Shown: positions 24,692 through 36,486 of the stretch, one piece after another | How positions within the stretch are numbered: the first letter of the stretch is position 1 | Layout: the number at the start of each line of letters is the position of its first letter | Position numbers and translations under genes: made by a program | NCBI GenBank assembly: GCA_025769875.1 | Contig: JAGFNK010000153.1 | Location: 1 to 64,000, forward strand | Length of the DNA stretch: 64,000 nucleotides | Reading direction: 5' to 3' | DNA from: Russula earlei | Lineage: Eukaryota; Basidiomycota; Agaricomycetes; Russulales; Russulaceae | The notes under the pieces: model-generated | What the model was told of the DNA's origin: nothing | Seen by the model: the letters and a program-made list of their open reading frames with translations, nothing else | Databases searched by the model: none

Positions 24692-26174
24692 GTGGGGGCA
24701 CAAGAAATGAAAAAAATAAATAAAACCTCGCCCTGCAGGAGCGCGCGCCGGCGAGACGGAGGGGGGCGCACTGCAGAAGAAGAGAAGCGCAACCTTGCGA
24801 GTGCGAGTTATTGGGGAGGGGGGGGGGAGGTACTTTATTTTGCGGCGTGATGATAATTGCCGTGGACGAGTCCCTTTCGTTTCTTCTCCCGGTCTTTTCG
24901 TAACGCATAACGACATGAAGCGTGAACCCGGACTTGAAGTCGTTGTTGGCTCCCCCGGGACCGCACCCGGCTGTGGCGGCGCCACACAATGACAAGAGAT
25001 TATAGATATTAGGACCGCGTGTCCAGCCAACGGCGTTCATAGATATTGAGATTTGAAAAGCCCAGCTTGGTTCAATTTGCAGCCAACGATTTTGGCTGTT
25101 GAGAGCTTGGGCACTGACTGTTATGTCAAATATTGCACATAAAAATCCTAGCATACCCTAACCCTATGTAGTGCAAAATTTGACCTGGACCTGGATGCCC
25201 ATCGGATGGAACTGAGACAACGATTTTTGAAATTGGAACCAACCATTACTAATTGAATGAGGCTATTTCACTTTGATGTTTTGACCCTGCACATTTGGCC
25301 TTCGGAAGGGGGTAGAGTGGGAACGAGTCGCTGACGCCAGGCCTTCTTTACATGCTTTGCTCACAAGCGAGTCACCTTCTTATCGCCATTGCTTCTCATG
25401 ATCAGAAAAGTCCCTTCGCCCCTTTCTCTCGTGATGGGCAACTTCCTCCTCTTCAAGTTTGTTCATCCACACGCTAAACTGGCCAGAGAAGCATTCGTCA
25501 GAATTGTTCTCTGTATCTGACGAGCTTGGCATTGGCATTATCTGGATCTCCTTTGGAAAAAGGGACCTTAGTAATGCCTCCCAATCCCCAACGAGACTGT
25601 CAAACGGCATCGTTCTGGACAAGCCCAGTCCTCCCTTTGAACTAGCACTTAATCTTATCTTTTCAGCCCTGTGGCACGGCTTTCTGGAAAACACACTTTC
25701 CGTATGCGGAGAATGATCTACTAGGCACGGGGGGTCGAATGCATCCTTGGCATATTCGAGAAGGAGATAAATCATGCGTCATACAAGATTCGGACTCGGA
25801 TGATGACTGATATGATAGGACTGGGCGACAGATCAATGACCTCCGGGGTATATTCGAACTGAAATAGACACTTGAGTGTACCCATGAATCGCTTTGCCAT
25901 TATGTGAGTGAATAGATTGTCTCGCGATGGCCCATGCTATCCAGCTGTTCATCCCCCCCCTGTCGAATCCTGGGTTTACTTAAACGCGGTGCAACTTTCG
26001 CTTAGTTCAAGTCCATTCTCCCTGAGAAGAGGAATATGCCACTAGCACTATGCACTCGTGGTCATATGGACTTGTAGTGCGAGTAACTGATACGACCCAG
26101 TGGGCGGCCGCCACAATGCCCCTTGTACATGTGTATTATCAATGCATTCTCCCCTAAGAGCTAGGCCGAGCACG
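23841..26174. other. Gene-poor interval with A36 tract
   Basis: More than 2.3 kb without a convincing gene. It holds the bHLH 3' flank, the A36 run at 24655-24690, a G-rich stretch near 24816-24831, and a 131-codon minus-strand open frame at 25775-25380. That frame is acidic and rich in Ser/Glu, has no recognisable domain, and may be a small unknown gene or chance. Nothing else was recognised. Confidence 0.45.
24655..24690 (+). repeat. Poly(A) tract, 36 A
   Basis: An uninterrupted run of 36 A followed by GC-rich sequence and a second A-rich patch (24708-24725). It could be the tail of an old retroposed sequence on the plus strand or a simple homopolymer. I found no matching target-site duplication or coding remnant just upstream. 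Confidence 0.7.
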
Positions 26175-26531
26175 CTATCGCAGGGCCTCGAGGACAACGT
26201 CGGCAGCGGTGATGAACTCGCTATCATGATCGATTTCCCCTTCAAGGCGCCAGAGAACACATTGAATGAATGGGTAGCTCACGACACCAATTGTCTCCCC
26301 CATCCAGTCGAAATGGCCCAGCATGAAAGCGTCCTTCGAGGCCATGACATTGACGTCACGAATGTCGCCATGGACATCATAACCTGCTTGACACAGCTTT
26401 GTTAAGGTCGCCTGGATTTTCTCGACGATCTCATCAGTTGAAATTGCGGAAGGGAGGGTCCGAGCTGAGCACGGTCATATATATCCGTGACCTCCCCCAT
26501 TCCCACCTGGGACAATTCCATCGCATATCAT
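26175..26531 (-). pseudogene. Fragment of a fungal protein-kinase-like gene
   Basis: On the minus strand, one frame reads YAMELSQVGMGEVTDIYDRA. The adjacent frame then reads LCQAGYDVHGDIRDVNVMAS, followed by a segment with HFDWMGETIGVVSYP and ending at the TAG at 26177-26175. The HGD..DVN and DFDW-like pattern matches the catalytic HxD..N loop and DFD motif of a protein-kinase-fold family that is highly repeated in basidiomycetes. A frame change between the two blocks and the absence of the N-terminal lobe suggest a relic. An intron could explain the frame change, but no good splice pair was seen. Assignment is by motif resemblance only. Confidence 0.45.
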
Positions 26532-27991
26532 TGCGACTGGTTGACGAAGCAAGCAAGCCAACTAAGGCTTCTTTCCTCCTGCGTGTATCTGGTCCCGGAC
26601 TTGCATCCAATTTTGCGTCAAATTCTAAGCCTATTCCGCTCAAGCAGCAAGAACGACGTGCGCGCGCGCGTCGGTGACAGGAAGATGCCCGAACTTTGTC
26701 TTTCTTGGGTAATCTACGAGAGCAATGCAAAGCCGTCGCCCCGTCTACGGCTCAAACTGTATGCGAGCTGAAGCAGGGGAATCTAGCCCTCCGTTTTCTC
26801 CGGACTACTCAAGGATGTTTACTTCCCGCTGACCACTGTCATCCACCGTGGCGGCTCACCTGCCTGAAGTCCCAACCGGACACAGCTCATCGGCACTACT
26901 ATGCTTCTTTACTGGTACCTGCTGCTGACAGAGACCGCCAATTGCCAACGGTCATCCGCCTCTCCGTTCTCCAAGCCGCCTTCTGATTTCTTCAAGGGAT
27001 ACATCTTCGTCTCATTTGGATTTGTTCGTCGATGCGATGGGGCCTGACGCGTCATGCGCGTCATGGTTTCATGACGTAGATGAATGTCGGGCAGAGGAAG
27101 GGTTTCGTTCGCCTATGGCGCTCACCCATCTCTTTAGGTTCTTGGAGAAACGGTCGTTCCGAGTCAACATCAATCCTTTGATGCTATTCCCGCGATTCTC
27201 ACATGCGTCGAGCAGATCCCATGTCGTCGTCACTTGACGTTTACCCTCGTTCCCAAGAAGATAGACCGGCCCTCGAACGCTACATCAGGAATCGAGAAGG
27301 ACGGATACAATCGGCTTTACCCTCTCACCAGATGGGTCGTCCCTAACATGTGACGGAGGATCACTCGTTCTCTCTGATCAAGAGATCGTCCCTAGCAGCT
27401 CTTGGGATGGATGGAGGTTGCATCATCACTGCGGCTTATAGAGATGTGCGACGCGTAAGCTTGAAGAGAATTTTATCTGATAGGCTCGTTCTCTTCGGGA
27501 GGCTCTCCCTCATCCACCATCGAGTGACTTCGAACACTGTTGCGAAAAGGATGGCGCCCTCTCTCGATGGTTGATTACGCATTCTCAAACGTCGACCACA
27601 TGCGCCCGGGGCGGAGGCATTGCGATGAACTGAAAAACCGTATGACACGAGACGCTCCAATCGGATCGGTTGGCTTTTCCATCCCAAGATTGGGTCGAGA
27701 AAGGTTTCAGGCATAGTTTGTGGTCCCCTCTATGGTCCACACAACGAAAGTTGGACGTGTCGTGTGATGAGGGTAAGTCGCGACGACCGCAAATTTCAAG
27801 ATCTCCCCTCCTGTCGCATTTAGCATCATCGATTCATTACGTTCGCAGCTGTTTCGCTTTCAGTTGCAAGTGCTGTGACATAAACTACTGTATACAGAAA
27901 TCACGACCCAAATGCGAGTGGCACACGAAACGTCAAGCACATTACCTGACGAACGACTGATGCAGTCATTCCACAGCGCAGCTGTTGACCA
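26532..27991. other. Gene-poor interval, possible relics
   Basis: About 1.5 kb with only short broken frames. One minus-strand frame at roughly 27237-27105 reads smoothly but ends in stops and carries no domain I know. It may be further debris of transposed or duplicated genes. No repeat structure was identified. Confidence 0.35.
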
Positions 27992-30101
27992 CTACTCTCT
28001 AAGTTCATTAGACACATGTGTCCGCTTCCGCGCGCAGCGGATTGACCGTCGATGCCGTTGCCTCAGCGCCCGCCTGGCGGCCTCTTCCTTCTCCGACAGC
28101 CGTGCCCAGCGGGCCACCGCGGTGCTCCCCGAGCCGGCACGGGACATGTCAGATCCGACCGACGTCGCTTCCGATGCTGCTGATGACGACGAGCGCCGCA
28201 CGAATGAGGCGCGACGGCGAGAGCGGGAGCCGTGCTGTGGCTTTGTCGACGTGCTCCGCCCCACGCTCGTGCGCGGCACTGCTGGCATCGGCGGGAGATG
28301 TGGCAGGCGCGGCGGCACGAGGGACGCTCGAGGCGGAGGTGGAGGGCGGAGGCAGCTCGAGGAGGGCGTGGGCGGCAGGGCTCTGCTGCGGCTGCTGTGA
28401 GAGGAAGAGGGGATGGAAGAGTGGGACGAGGAACACGCGGCGAAGGGATTAGGAACCCCGCGGATGTGCACGATCCCAGCTCCGTCGCACGTTTCTTCCA
28501 GCGTCCATGGCTTTGAACTCGTTGACGCTATCGATGGCGCGCGTGCGACTGCAGGCGCGCCATGATTCCAGTTGTATGCTGTCACGCTGGGACGCGATGA
28601 GGATACGGGCGGCGGCGGCGCAGTAGAGGTAAACACGTTGAGGGCATTCGCGAGGTTGATTCGCAGTGACTCGCGCCAGGCTTCGATCGTGCTTGACGGT
28701 GGTGGTTCTTGGGACTGTGTGGGCATTGCGGATGAACGCTCCAGGCGTTCCTTCCACCTGTTATGGTTCAGCGGCGCCGTCCCGCCCATAAACGGGGGTG
28801 TTGACACTGGTTCCGCCAGCACCGGCACCGGCGTCGGCTCTGCAGGCGGCGTTTGGATCCAAGGTACATCTAGCCCGGATCCATTCAAGCTCAAGTATCG
28901 CGGTTTATACATCGCGCCAATTTCTCGCGGGGTGCCGATGTCATCAAGCGCTGTTGGCGGTCGACTCGACTCGTCCCCAGAGGTGAGTATATCACCTGGG
29001 ACGAGGTTCGCGACATGTAACGAACCCACGTCCTGCACGAGGCCCGGCACGCTCGTGTCTGTATGGCGAAGTTCTAATGGGAGCGGGCGTACGGTCGGAT
29101 AGGGGCCATGCATGAATGGTATGGCAGCGGCGACAGGCAACTGCAGCTCGCGATTGGACATCCCGCGCGACGACAGAAGGTTGCTCGTGCTTAGTCCCGA
29201 TTCCCCTCCATCACGTTGGGGCTTCCACCAAGAAGCAGATGTTCCAGAAGTGATGGCATCTTCTGGGAATTTGTAGCTCTCCGCTCGCCCCCATCTCCAG
29301 GGCGATTCCCAGGGGCGCCTGTGCGTGGGCTTGCGCACGCGAAGCCACCATACAAGTAAAGTGATGATGGTCGCAACACAAGCAATACCGAGGAGAGCGA
29401 TGCCAGCCCAGAAAGGGGCACCGTGAGAGTTTGTGGCAAAGTCAGCAGCTGGTGCAATAGTCGACGACGATGTTGCCGCGACAGACGTCGATATCGGAAG
29501 AGTTGTGGCCGTCATGTTACCAGACGACGTTGGCGCGAGTAGAGAGGACAACGAGAGCGAACCCACGGAGGGTGTTAAGGCAGACTATGGCTGCTGTGAA
29601 CACGCGTTCGCATACGAGACGATAACCGGGGCTTACTGAGGTGGTAACTGGTGTCTATAGCGCTCTCAGTTCATACAGTATGTTATATGAAGAAAGGCTT
29701 ACTTGAGCTGATGATGGGTTGAAGTCAAGTGCAGATGTGGCCGATTCCATCGAAGGACTAGCCTGCAGAGAACCTGAGGGGGCAGCAGGCGCTTGGGAAG
29801 AGGCAACAACGGTCGGCTGAGGAACTACAAGTGAAGCGGATGAAAAAGCGGCTGGAGACCCGTCGTGTGGTTGTCCCGGAAGAGCCTGGGGCGCCTGGCT
29901 GTTCTCGATGACCTGGTAGCCTGGACCGAGAACGAAACTACTACTTTTCGCACCGGGAGAAGACGCGACGCCCAGAAGATGGTTCCCAGACCGAGGGTGG
30001 CGTACATCATTGAGAGGGAAACTGCTACGCATACTTGTAGCAAAGACGATAGAAGCGCGCCTGGCGCAAGAAGGAAAGAAAAAGAAGGGCTCCCAGAGCA
30101 A
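27992..30101 (-). CDS. Single-pass membrane protein, Ser/Pro-rich, unknown
   Basis: Two proposed exons, 30101-29703 and 29584-27992, joined by an intron with GTAAGC donor and CATAG acceptor, giving 663 residues. The first 180 or so residues are Ser/Ala/Pro/Thr-rich, like a glycosylated extracellular stalk. One strong membrane segment follows (FWAGIALLGIACVATIITLL) and then WWLRVRKPTHRR, whose positive charges suggest the long C-terminal part is cytosolic. That tail is Ser/Pro/Arg-rich and disordered. This layout (stalk, one helix, long tail) is common among basidiomycete surface proteins of unknown role. The second exon is well supported. The start is uncertain: an in-frame ATG at 30029 or an unseen 5' exon is possible, and the N-terminus is not a clean signal peptide. 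Confidence 0.55.
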
Positions 30102-30226
30102 GAAGGGAACGAGAATTGGGTGGTCAGTTCCATAGGATGGGATACGATATGCATGTCGATGGTAGAGGAACCGTCGGTCGGTCCGGAGTTGAACTCTTTT
30201 CTAATAAGACCGCCAACGTACGCTAG
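30102..30226. promoter_or_regulatory. Short divergent promoter
   Basis: Only 125 bp separate the proposed starts of the minus-strand membrane protein and the plus-strand ALKBH6-like gene, so the two probably share promoter sequence or overlap in their leaders. No specific element was identified. Confidence 0.35.
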
Positions 30227-31280
30227 ATGAACCTGGCTGAACATCACGTCCCAGGATCCAAGGACACATATTACATCCCTGATTTTGTGACCGCGGACGA
30301 GGAGGCCTATTTGTTGCGTAAAGTGCGCCATTGTTCGTCGCCTCTGGGTTTTATATCAAAGAAGGCACTGCGCAGATTCAGGAGACACCTCAACCGAAAT
30401 GGAAGCAACTTTCGAATCGAAGGTATGTGTACTTGACCATTTCTTGTGCCGATGCAGACATGCTGCAGGTTGCAGACGTGGGGTGATTTCCAAGCCCCTT
30501 CGCTGATGATAGATCGAACCTTGCTCAATGGCAATCAGGTGGCGACTTGACGGCGAAAAATATACTCGTCAAGCAGCCATTCCCGCAGTTTGTCTGTGAT
30601 TAGTGAGTGTGAATCCCTGGGCAGCGCAATGCAGCGCAGCAGATTTACGGTCTGGCATCTCGCGATGGGGATAAGCCCCGATCTGATATCGCGCATCGCC
30701 TCAACGAGTGCATTCGATGACTCGCCGCACCAGCGACCGAATCACATCATACTCAACGAGGTGCGTGGGTCCTCGGCACCGAGAAAAGTGAGTTTGCTCA
30801 TGCGACTGTCGTTCTCAGTACCATCCCGGTCAGGGCATCATGGTTCGCTACTTTGTCGCTCCCCACCCAATTAAGCTCAGCGACGACAATCCGTCTCTGT
30901 TTGTTATCTAGCCGCACCAAGACGGCCCCGCCTACCACCCTGTCGTCGCGACGCTGTCGCTCGGGAGCCACACGGTGATGCACTACTATAGCCTGCCTGG
31001 GCGTACGGACACGCCGGCGCTCTCGCTCTTTCTGGAGCCGCGCAGCCTCGTCATCACGGCGGACGAGCAATACACCGCTCGTGCTCACGGCATCGATGCC
31101 GTTGCTGAGGACCACGTGGGAGACCTGGAGCTGGCCAACCTCGGCATGATCGGCAAAGGATGTCATGATGGCGTAGGGCGGGTCCTTACGGACGGTGGAG
31201 TGCTGCCACGGCAGACGCGGTATAGTCTTACCTGCCGAGATGTCGCGCGCGTGAAGAATATTGGCGTGCGGAAGGGTTGA
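30227..31280 (+). CDS. ALKBH6: ALKBH6-like Fe(II)/2-oxoglutarate dioxygenase
   Basis: A member of the AlkB oxidative demethylase superfamily; the substrate of ALKBH6-type proteins is not firmly known. Seven proposed exons: 30227-30322, 30376-30422, 30469-30482 (14 nt), 30539-30602, 30676-30760, 30819-30842 (24 nt) and 30912-31280, giving 232 residues, normal for the subfamily. Landmarks are YYIPDFVTADEEAYLL at the N-terminus, PKWKQLSNRRLQTWGGDL, PNHIILNEYHPGQGIM, iron ligands His112 and Asp114 in PHQDG, LSLGSHTV, distal His169 in AHGID, and 2-oxoglutarate-binding arginines around 213-219 (QTRYSLTCRD). The acceptor before exon 5 (AAG) was chosen for phase and conservation and is the weakest junction. 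A segment of about 35 residues before the final motif is longer than in animal proteins. Confidence 0.85.
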
Positions 31281-31808
31281 ATAGTGGTCGTCAAGGAAGA
31301 CGAGTGAGATGTAGCCTATTTCTGCGGTCAGAACAGGTCCGGATTTTTTTTTGAATTGGCCAAGATGAGCGCAGCCAGGAACACGTAGAGTTGTACGACG
31401 GGCACGATCACTGTCTGTGGAGATGCCAACGGATCGACGTGAACTGCTGCGTTCGGCATTCTCGCATCGCAGCAGGCGTGTACAACACCCAACCCAACCC
31501 AACCTGATCCGAGTCATCAAAGATAGAGCAAAGCGCCCGGGCTTAAGTAAACGTCCTTGACTTGATGAAGACAGCCAGCTATCCCCGACTTGCTTTCTAT
31601 ATCTTCCACTCAGTCCTTATCCTCTACCACCCATCAGCCCCCCTTCATCCCTTCTCCAACTGACAGCCATCTATCTCCCTCCGCCGCTTGACACCCGTCC
31701 TCTTCAAAACCAGTCTCCCTGCTCGGCCGTGCACCCACACACCTCCTCGCGATATCAGTATGTCGTACCTTTGTGATAACGCGACCTCCTTGCTCATTAT
31801 AAACAGTC
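31281..31808. other. Intergenic region before the 620-aa gene
   Basis: A 528-bp interval between two plus-strand genes. It becomes CT-rich towards 31809, which is typical of a fungal 5' leader. No coding segment was recognised. Confidence 0.4.
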
Positions 31809-33790
31809 ATGTTTGCTACTCTTTCCTCATTTCTTCCCTTGGCACTGCAACAGGGTTCCCCTAACCCTAACAACGGCGCCACAACCAAAGATCCTCCTTC
31901 TGTCAAGGTTGTCGAAGATGTCAAGCAAAGAGAGGTAATCAGTGCCGACGAAGGGGCCATCAAGAGAAAGGAGAGGAAAACAAACCACGAAGTATGTTTG
32001 ATAGCATCAACCTCTCGCCTGTCCTCATCTCTCTCTCTTCCCATCACAGTCGTTCATTGTCGTGCGACCTCCACCTGCCAAATCCAATCACCCTTTGAAC
32101 CTGCAGGTCCAGCTCGTCCCTCCTCAGTCTCGGGACCGTGATCGTGCCCGGTCTATCGACACTTCTGCATCCCAAGACCCAGAAGAGACCTTCCTCAGCC
32201 GCTTCAATTCGAATCGATCCGAGGTCTCCTCGTTCTCCGGATATTCATCCGTCGCCTCTTTCTCCTCTGTCGCGTCTACTTCCACCTCATCATCCCGCAG
32301 AATGATCATCCCACTCTATAATCTCCAAGCCCACAATGTATTGACCAACGTCATCGTTGATGCCGGGACCGATGCCAAGGTAGCCAAGTTTCAGAAACGT
32401 GGCCTCGAAATACTCGGGCTTGCCATCCTGGAGCCCGTTGAGGTATTCGGCTCCAACCCCGCCTCTGCCTTCTTCTTCCTCCCTCCTACTTCCAGCAACC
32501 GAACTAGCTTTGACGAGCATCACGACCTTGCCCAACAATATACACCTCGACCTGGGGGTGCGGATGGAGCGCACACTCCCGCTTCATCTGCCTTCTCACT
32601 CTCTTCCGGAGGCGCGGACCCTGCATCTCCATCCGTCCCTACAATCATGCGCCCTGATATCAACACGACCCCGACCAGTGCTCCGAAGAAGATATTTGGC
32701 AAATTTTTTAAGAAAAAGGACAGCCAACCGTCACCTCCGTCACCCTTGCCCTCACCGTCAGGTGGCTCGCATTTTCGGGAACCCCGACAATCAGTAGGAC
32801 AATCATTGGTTGTCCCTTCGCAGGGAAATCCAAAGCGAAACTCGTGGCTCGGCGTGCCGACATCTGGCCAGCATTCCGAGCCGCCGCTCAGCCCAATATC
32901 GACCATCACCACCACCTCACATTTACAACCACCGGTCCTTGGAATCCATCCTTCATGCAGCTCTCCTAAACACCCACCCCAAGGCAGACCGCACAGCTAC
33001 ACGTGGGTTGTACGTAAGTGGATCAAGGGCTCGAACGATGGCTTGCTGGGCAATGTCATTGGGCACATGAATCATTTTAACCTCTCGGACGAGCGACGAC
33101 AAGCACGGACCCCACCTGAGGAAGGCGCGGTCGAAGTTCACTTTGTGTGGAGCCGGGGGAAGAAGAAGAGAAAGCTGCGCGAGGGCGCCCAGCCCGTAGG
33201 TGGGAGCCGTCAGGCTGGCATGCCCACTCCTTCCGGCAAGACAGGTCCTGGAGGCTCGCTGAATCGCTCAGGGACGATCGATGGAGCCGAAAAGCGTCTG
33301 TCATCCGCTTCTGGCCGGAGCATTTCGACGGGGAGCGACGTCGGCAGCGGGGCGGGAGCCGCCCATGGGGACGACGACGGCGGCGAGAGCGATCCAGAGG
33401 ACTCGGAGACCCCCTGGACGTGCACCCTTGTCCTCTCCCGTTTTGGCGACGGGAGCGGCGGAGATGGCGGCGAGCAGCTGGTGCGCGTTCGCGTTGCGAC
33501 GTTCTCGCCGACGCCGCATCACCCGAAAGTGGTCGCGCTGCTCAAAGTGCCGTTCCCGTTGCCGGACATCATCGTCGATCAGTTGCAGGTGTGTCGCCGA
33601 GCCGTGAGCAGCGCAGGGCATCGCGCGGCCGAGCTGGAGTGGGGATGAGGAACCGGACGGGCTCGTGCTGACGGCCGAGGAGATCAAGGACGTCGTGTCT
33701 TCGACGGGTCTTTGGCTCGTCGTGCGCGAGAGCATTGGAGGCGTTGGGAAGATCAGCCGGAAGGGCGATGGGTGGCGGATACGCGCGTAG
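31809..33790 (+). CDS. Unknown Ser-rich 620-residue protein
   Basis: Three proposed exons: 31809-31991, 32050-33588 and 33650-33790, giving 620 residues. I do not recognise the family. After a short N-terminal segment there are a Ser-rich stretch and a compact, probably folded block (MIIPLYNLQAHNVLTNVIVD, then GTDAKVAKFQKRGLEILGLA and ILEPVEVFG). A long disordered region with a basic patch (KKIFGKFFKKKD) follows. The C-terminal part carries short beta-like segments (TWVVRKWIKG, EVHFVWSRGKKKRKLRE, WTCTLVLSRF, LLKVPFPLPDIIVD) and ends KDVVSSTGLWLVVRESIGG. Such folded islands split by disorder suggest a scaffold or regulatory protein. The last intron was chosen as 61 bp (acceptor GATGAG); a nearer CAG would leave only 28 bp. 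Confidence 0.7.
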
Positions 33791-34375
33791 ACGTGGGGTG
33801 GTCGGATTAATGTGAGGGCGAAACTCGCGAAGCTAATATAAGTATACTAGTGCACCGGCATCTGCTCATCATCTTTTCTCTCATTTTTCCATCAGAGTTG
33901 CTTTTTTTTCTCCTTTGTACACACTCTACAGTAATGTCGTCACGCCGTCACCGATTCTCTTTGGGATTTCGTTTTTGTTATCTATTGGCTATGAGAATTT
34001 TGGGATAGGTCGTAGGTGGGCATCAAGGTCTCTTACCATCGTGCCGTCTTGAGCCCTGTTGTCAGAGCTGACGAAGGGTCGAGTGTGAGACATGACTGTG
34101 GATAGTGCGCTGTATATTTCATGTCTCTTGCGTATACGAACACGGTTCAGTTCCAACGCACAACTCGCATATTTGCCGAATGACATCACAATTAGGAATT
34201 AGGCAGCGTCGCTTTCCTTGCCCGGGAAGACAGTGAGGCCCCAACACATAGCCCATAGACGAGAAACGGCGTTGGCATTGTACCATAGAGTACGTAGGCC
34301 TGATGACCGTGGTGAGACCGACAAGAAGATGTCTTCCAAAACATGTTGCAGAGAAGCGCATGTGAGGCCATCTCT
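33791..34375. other. Intergenic region between convergent genes
   Basis: A 585-bp interval between the stop of the 620-aa gene (+) and the stop of the aldo/keto reductase (-). It should hold both terminators. No gene was recognised. Confidence 0.4.
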
Positions 34376-35746
34376 TTACCAGGAACCCTTCCTTCGATAT
34401 TTCTCCAACACCAGCCCAATCTCTGCCAGGTCTTCGACCGACAGCTCCACGTCCCCTGCCCGCAGATTTTCCAAGGTACGCTTCACGTTTCTGCCGCGCA
34501 AAGGTCGCGAATTCAGAACGAGAGAAACGAGTTGGATCGTAAACTCACGAGGATCCAGGGAGCGGTATGACATGATCGCCCAGAGCGCCAACCCAGGCAA
34601 TGCTCAGCTGCGCGAGTGTGATGCCCTTCCGACTTGCGATGGTCGACAGAGCGTCCAAAAACTGGAGATGATTTTGCGAGATCGATCCCCGTGTCAGCGA
34701 GGAGGGCGGGCGAGCGCGAAAGAGAACGCACGTTATCAGAGGAGCGGTTAAACAAGCGGTTGAAATTGATCCCTCGATGACTCGTCGATTGATCGGTGAG
34801 CATCCCTCGACCAAGGGGCCTGGATTGGGATCAGAAAGAGGCAACGACAGAGAAAGGGGTGCATACGAATATGCAATGATAGAGATGCCAAGTTCTTTAC
34901 AGGCGGCGATTGCTGAACCAGGAAATGAATGAGCTTCCCGGGAATGGAAACGGAACGGAAACGTGTCACGGCGTACCATCCTTCGTTGGCTGATCGTAAC
35001 CCTGAAGGCTCACTCCGTTCTCAACGGCCACGACAGGCATAACCTGATTTCGGAACATGTGCATCCAGGCGCAGAAAGAGACGTGTGGAAGAAGCTTCGT
35101 ACCTTGTGGGCACGACGTATTGTCACTGCATCGACAGTAGACAGCCCAATGTAGTCAAACTTTCCCTCCTTCACCATTTCGTTCAACACCACGGCATAAT
35201 GCTCTATCTCATATTTTGAATCCAGTCTCCCGGGCACGAACAGGTCGAGCCTCTTCGTTCCACGGAGGGCTTTGAGAATGGAATCGACACTCCTGCGCAG
35301 GTTCGCTCTGCTCCCGTCTGCGACTAGATGACCGGGGACTGATCCGCCTTTGACGGAGAGGAAGGTGCGGTCTGCGTAATCTGGGTACTTGTCGAAGAAG
35401 CGTGCGAGAAGCTCAAGATTTGCCGTGGACAAGTTTGGTCCATAGAACTCGGCTGAAATGATGAAGGCAGCTCAGGGACGGCCGAGGATGATGTCAGAGG
35501 AAGCACACCGACCACTGTTGAGGAACATCTTGACGCCGGAAGGGAGAGCATCGACACCTCCCTTGATAGCCGCGAAAGCCTCTGCATCAGATATAGGATT
35601 TTGGGACCAAGTCATTCTCATGAGCCCATGCTACGGAGAGGTGAGTGGGATGAAGGGCCAGCGATGAGGATTGGATAGCTCACTGCAACTTTGGCGACTA
35701 CGACATTGGAGGCTACGCCACCGAGTTTGGCAAAGTTGTGTGCCAT
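34376..35746 (-). CDS. Aldo/keto reductase, pyridoxal reductase-like (AKR8)
   Basis: An NAD(P)H-dependent carbonyl reductase; the closest known type is yeast pyridoxal reductase, so vitamin B6 or another aldehyde could be the substrate. Eight proposed exons on the minus strand: 35746-35684, 35630-35516, 35452-35103, 35043-34977, 34912-34867, 34819-34732, 34661-34549 and 34490-34376, giving 318 residues. The TIM-barrel landmarks are HGLMRMTW near the start, FYGPN with catalytic Tyr63, FLSVKGG with Lys94, LDLFVPGRLD, IGLSTV, VVAVENGVSLQ, ISIIAYSPLGRGMLT and the cofactor-binding end VIPLPGSSNVKRTLENL. The intron between 34731 and 34662 shortens the loop after the PLGRG motif relative to relatives and is the least certain junction. 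It lies 740 bp from, and divergent to, the first O-methyltransferase. Confidence 0.85.
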
Positions 35747-36486
35747 GATATGGCTGTACGTTCAACCGCTGAAGAGAGAGGTGGAATGGGGACTGCATGA
35801 ATGTGTTAATAAATATACGACTACGACTGGCACAGGATGAGAGGGCGATGGGCACTCTCGTCATATCGATGACGTGACACCTTGAATCCCACGTGGCTTT
35901 CCCGTTTGGGTCGTTTAAATTCGCACGTTACTAAGGCTCTGCTTAGTCGCAGTTCCGACAACAGCGTAGCATGCATGCCATGCGAGGGATTGGCATAGGA
36001 CCGAGCGCAGACTCATTCCCTCATCTTGCCGCAGAAATCAATTCCGGGACGGCCATGTCAGTAGACCTGCTTCCATCCGGAAGCCGTCGACTAGCTCTAT
36101 GGATTGCGACCTATTGGTGTAATAAATGATCCCAACGAGAGTCTGCGGACCTCACTCGAGTCGTCTTACACGTCTCCCGGCGTCCCTGCATTACCGAGAC
36201 GCGTAACGGATGTGGCAGAATCCGTTTGTCAGTTCCCTGTCCCTACTTTGAACGGATCCGGACCGCATGGAGCAACCGACCACATCCGGAGCTGGTCCTG
36301 CCCTGCCCTGCCCTGCGCCACACGAGGGTCATCAGTAATTTTTATGATCAGAGACGTGCCCCTCAGCCTCCATTAGGTTTGTACTCCCTCTTATATTTAA
36401 GGGCAATTTTACTGTGCCCTTCAGTCGACGCGTCTCATCTGGAGTGCTACTCATCGTAACTTTAACCTCCTTTTCCATCACAGGCT
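35747..36486. promoter_or_regulatory. Divergent promoter: reductase and methyltransferase
   Basis: A 740-bp interval between the minus-strand aldo/keto reductase and the plus-strand methyltransferase. It must hold both promoters, so the two genes could be co-regulated. A CTGCC repeat lies at 36297-36316. No named operator was identified. Confidence 0.4.

Noticed and set aside
25380..25775. 131-codon minus-strand frame as a named gene
   Set aside because: It reads plausibly but has no recognisable domain, no splice partner and no conserved neighbour, so it is mentioned only within the gene-poor interval.
33589..33616. 28-bp intron in the 620-residue gene (GTGTGT to GCAG)
   Set aside because: It would keep the frame, but is shorter than any other intron in this window; the 61-bp alternative ending at GATGAG also keeps the frame and has a normal length.
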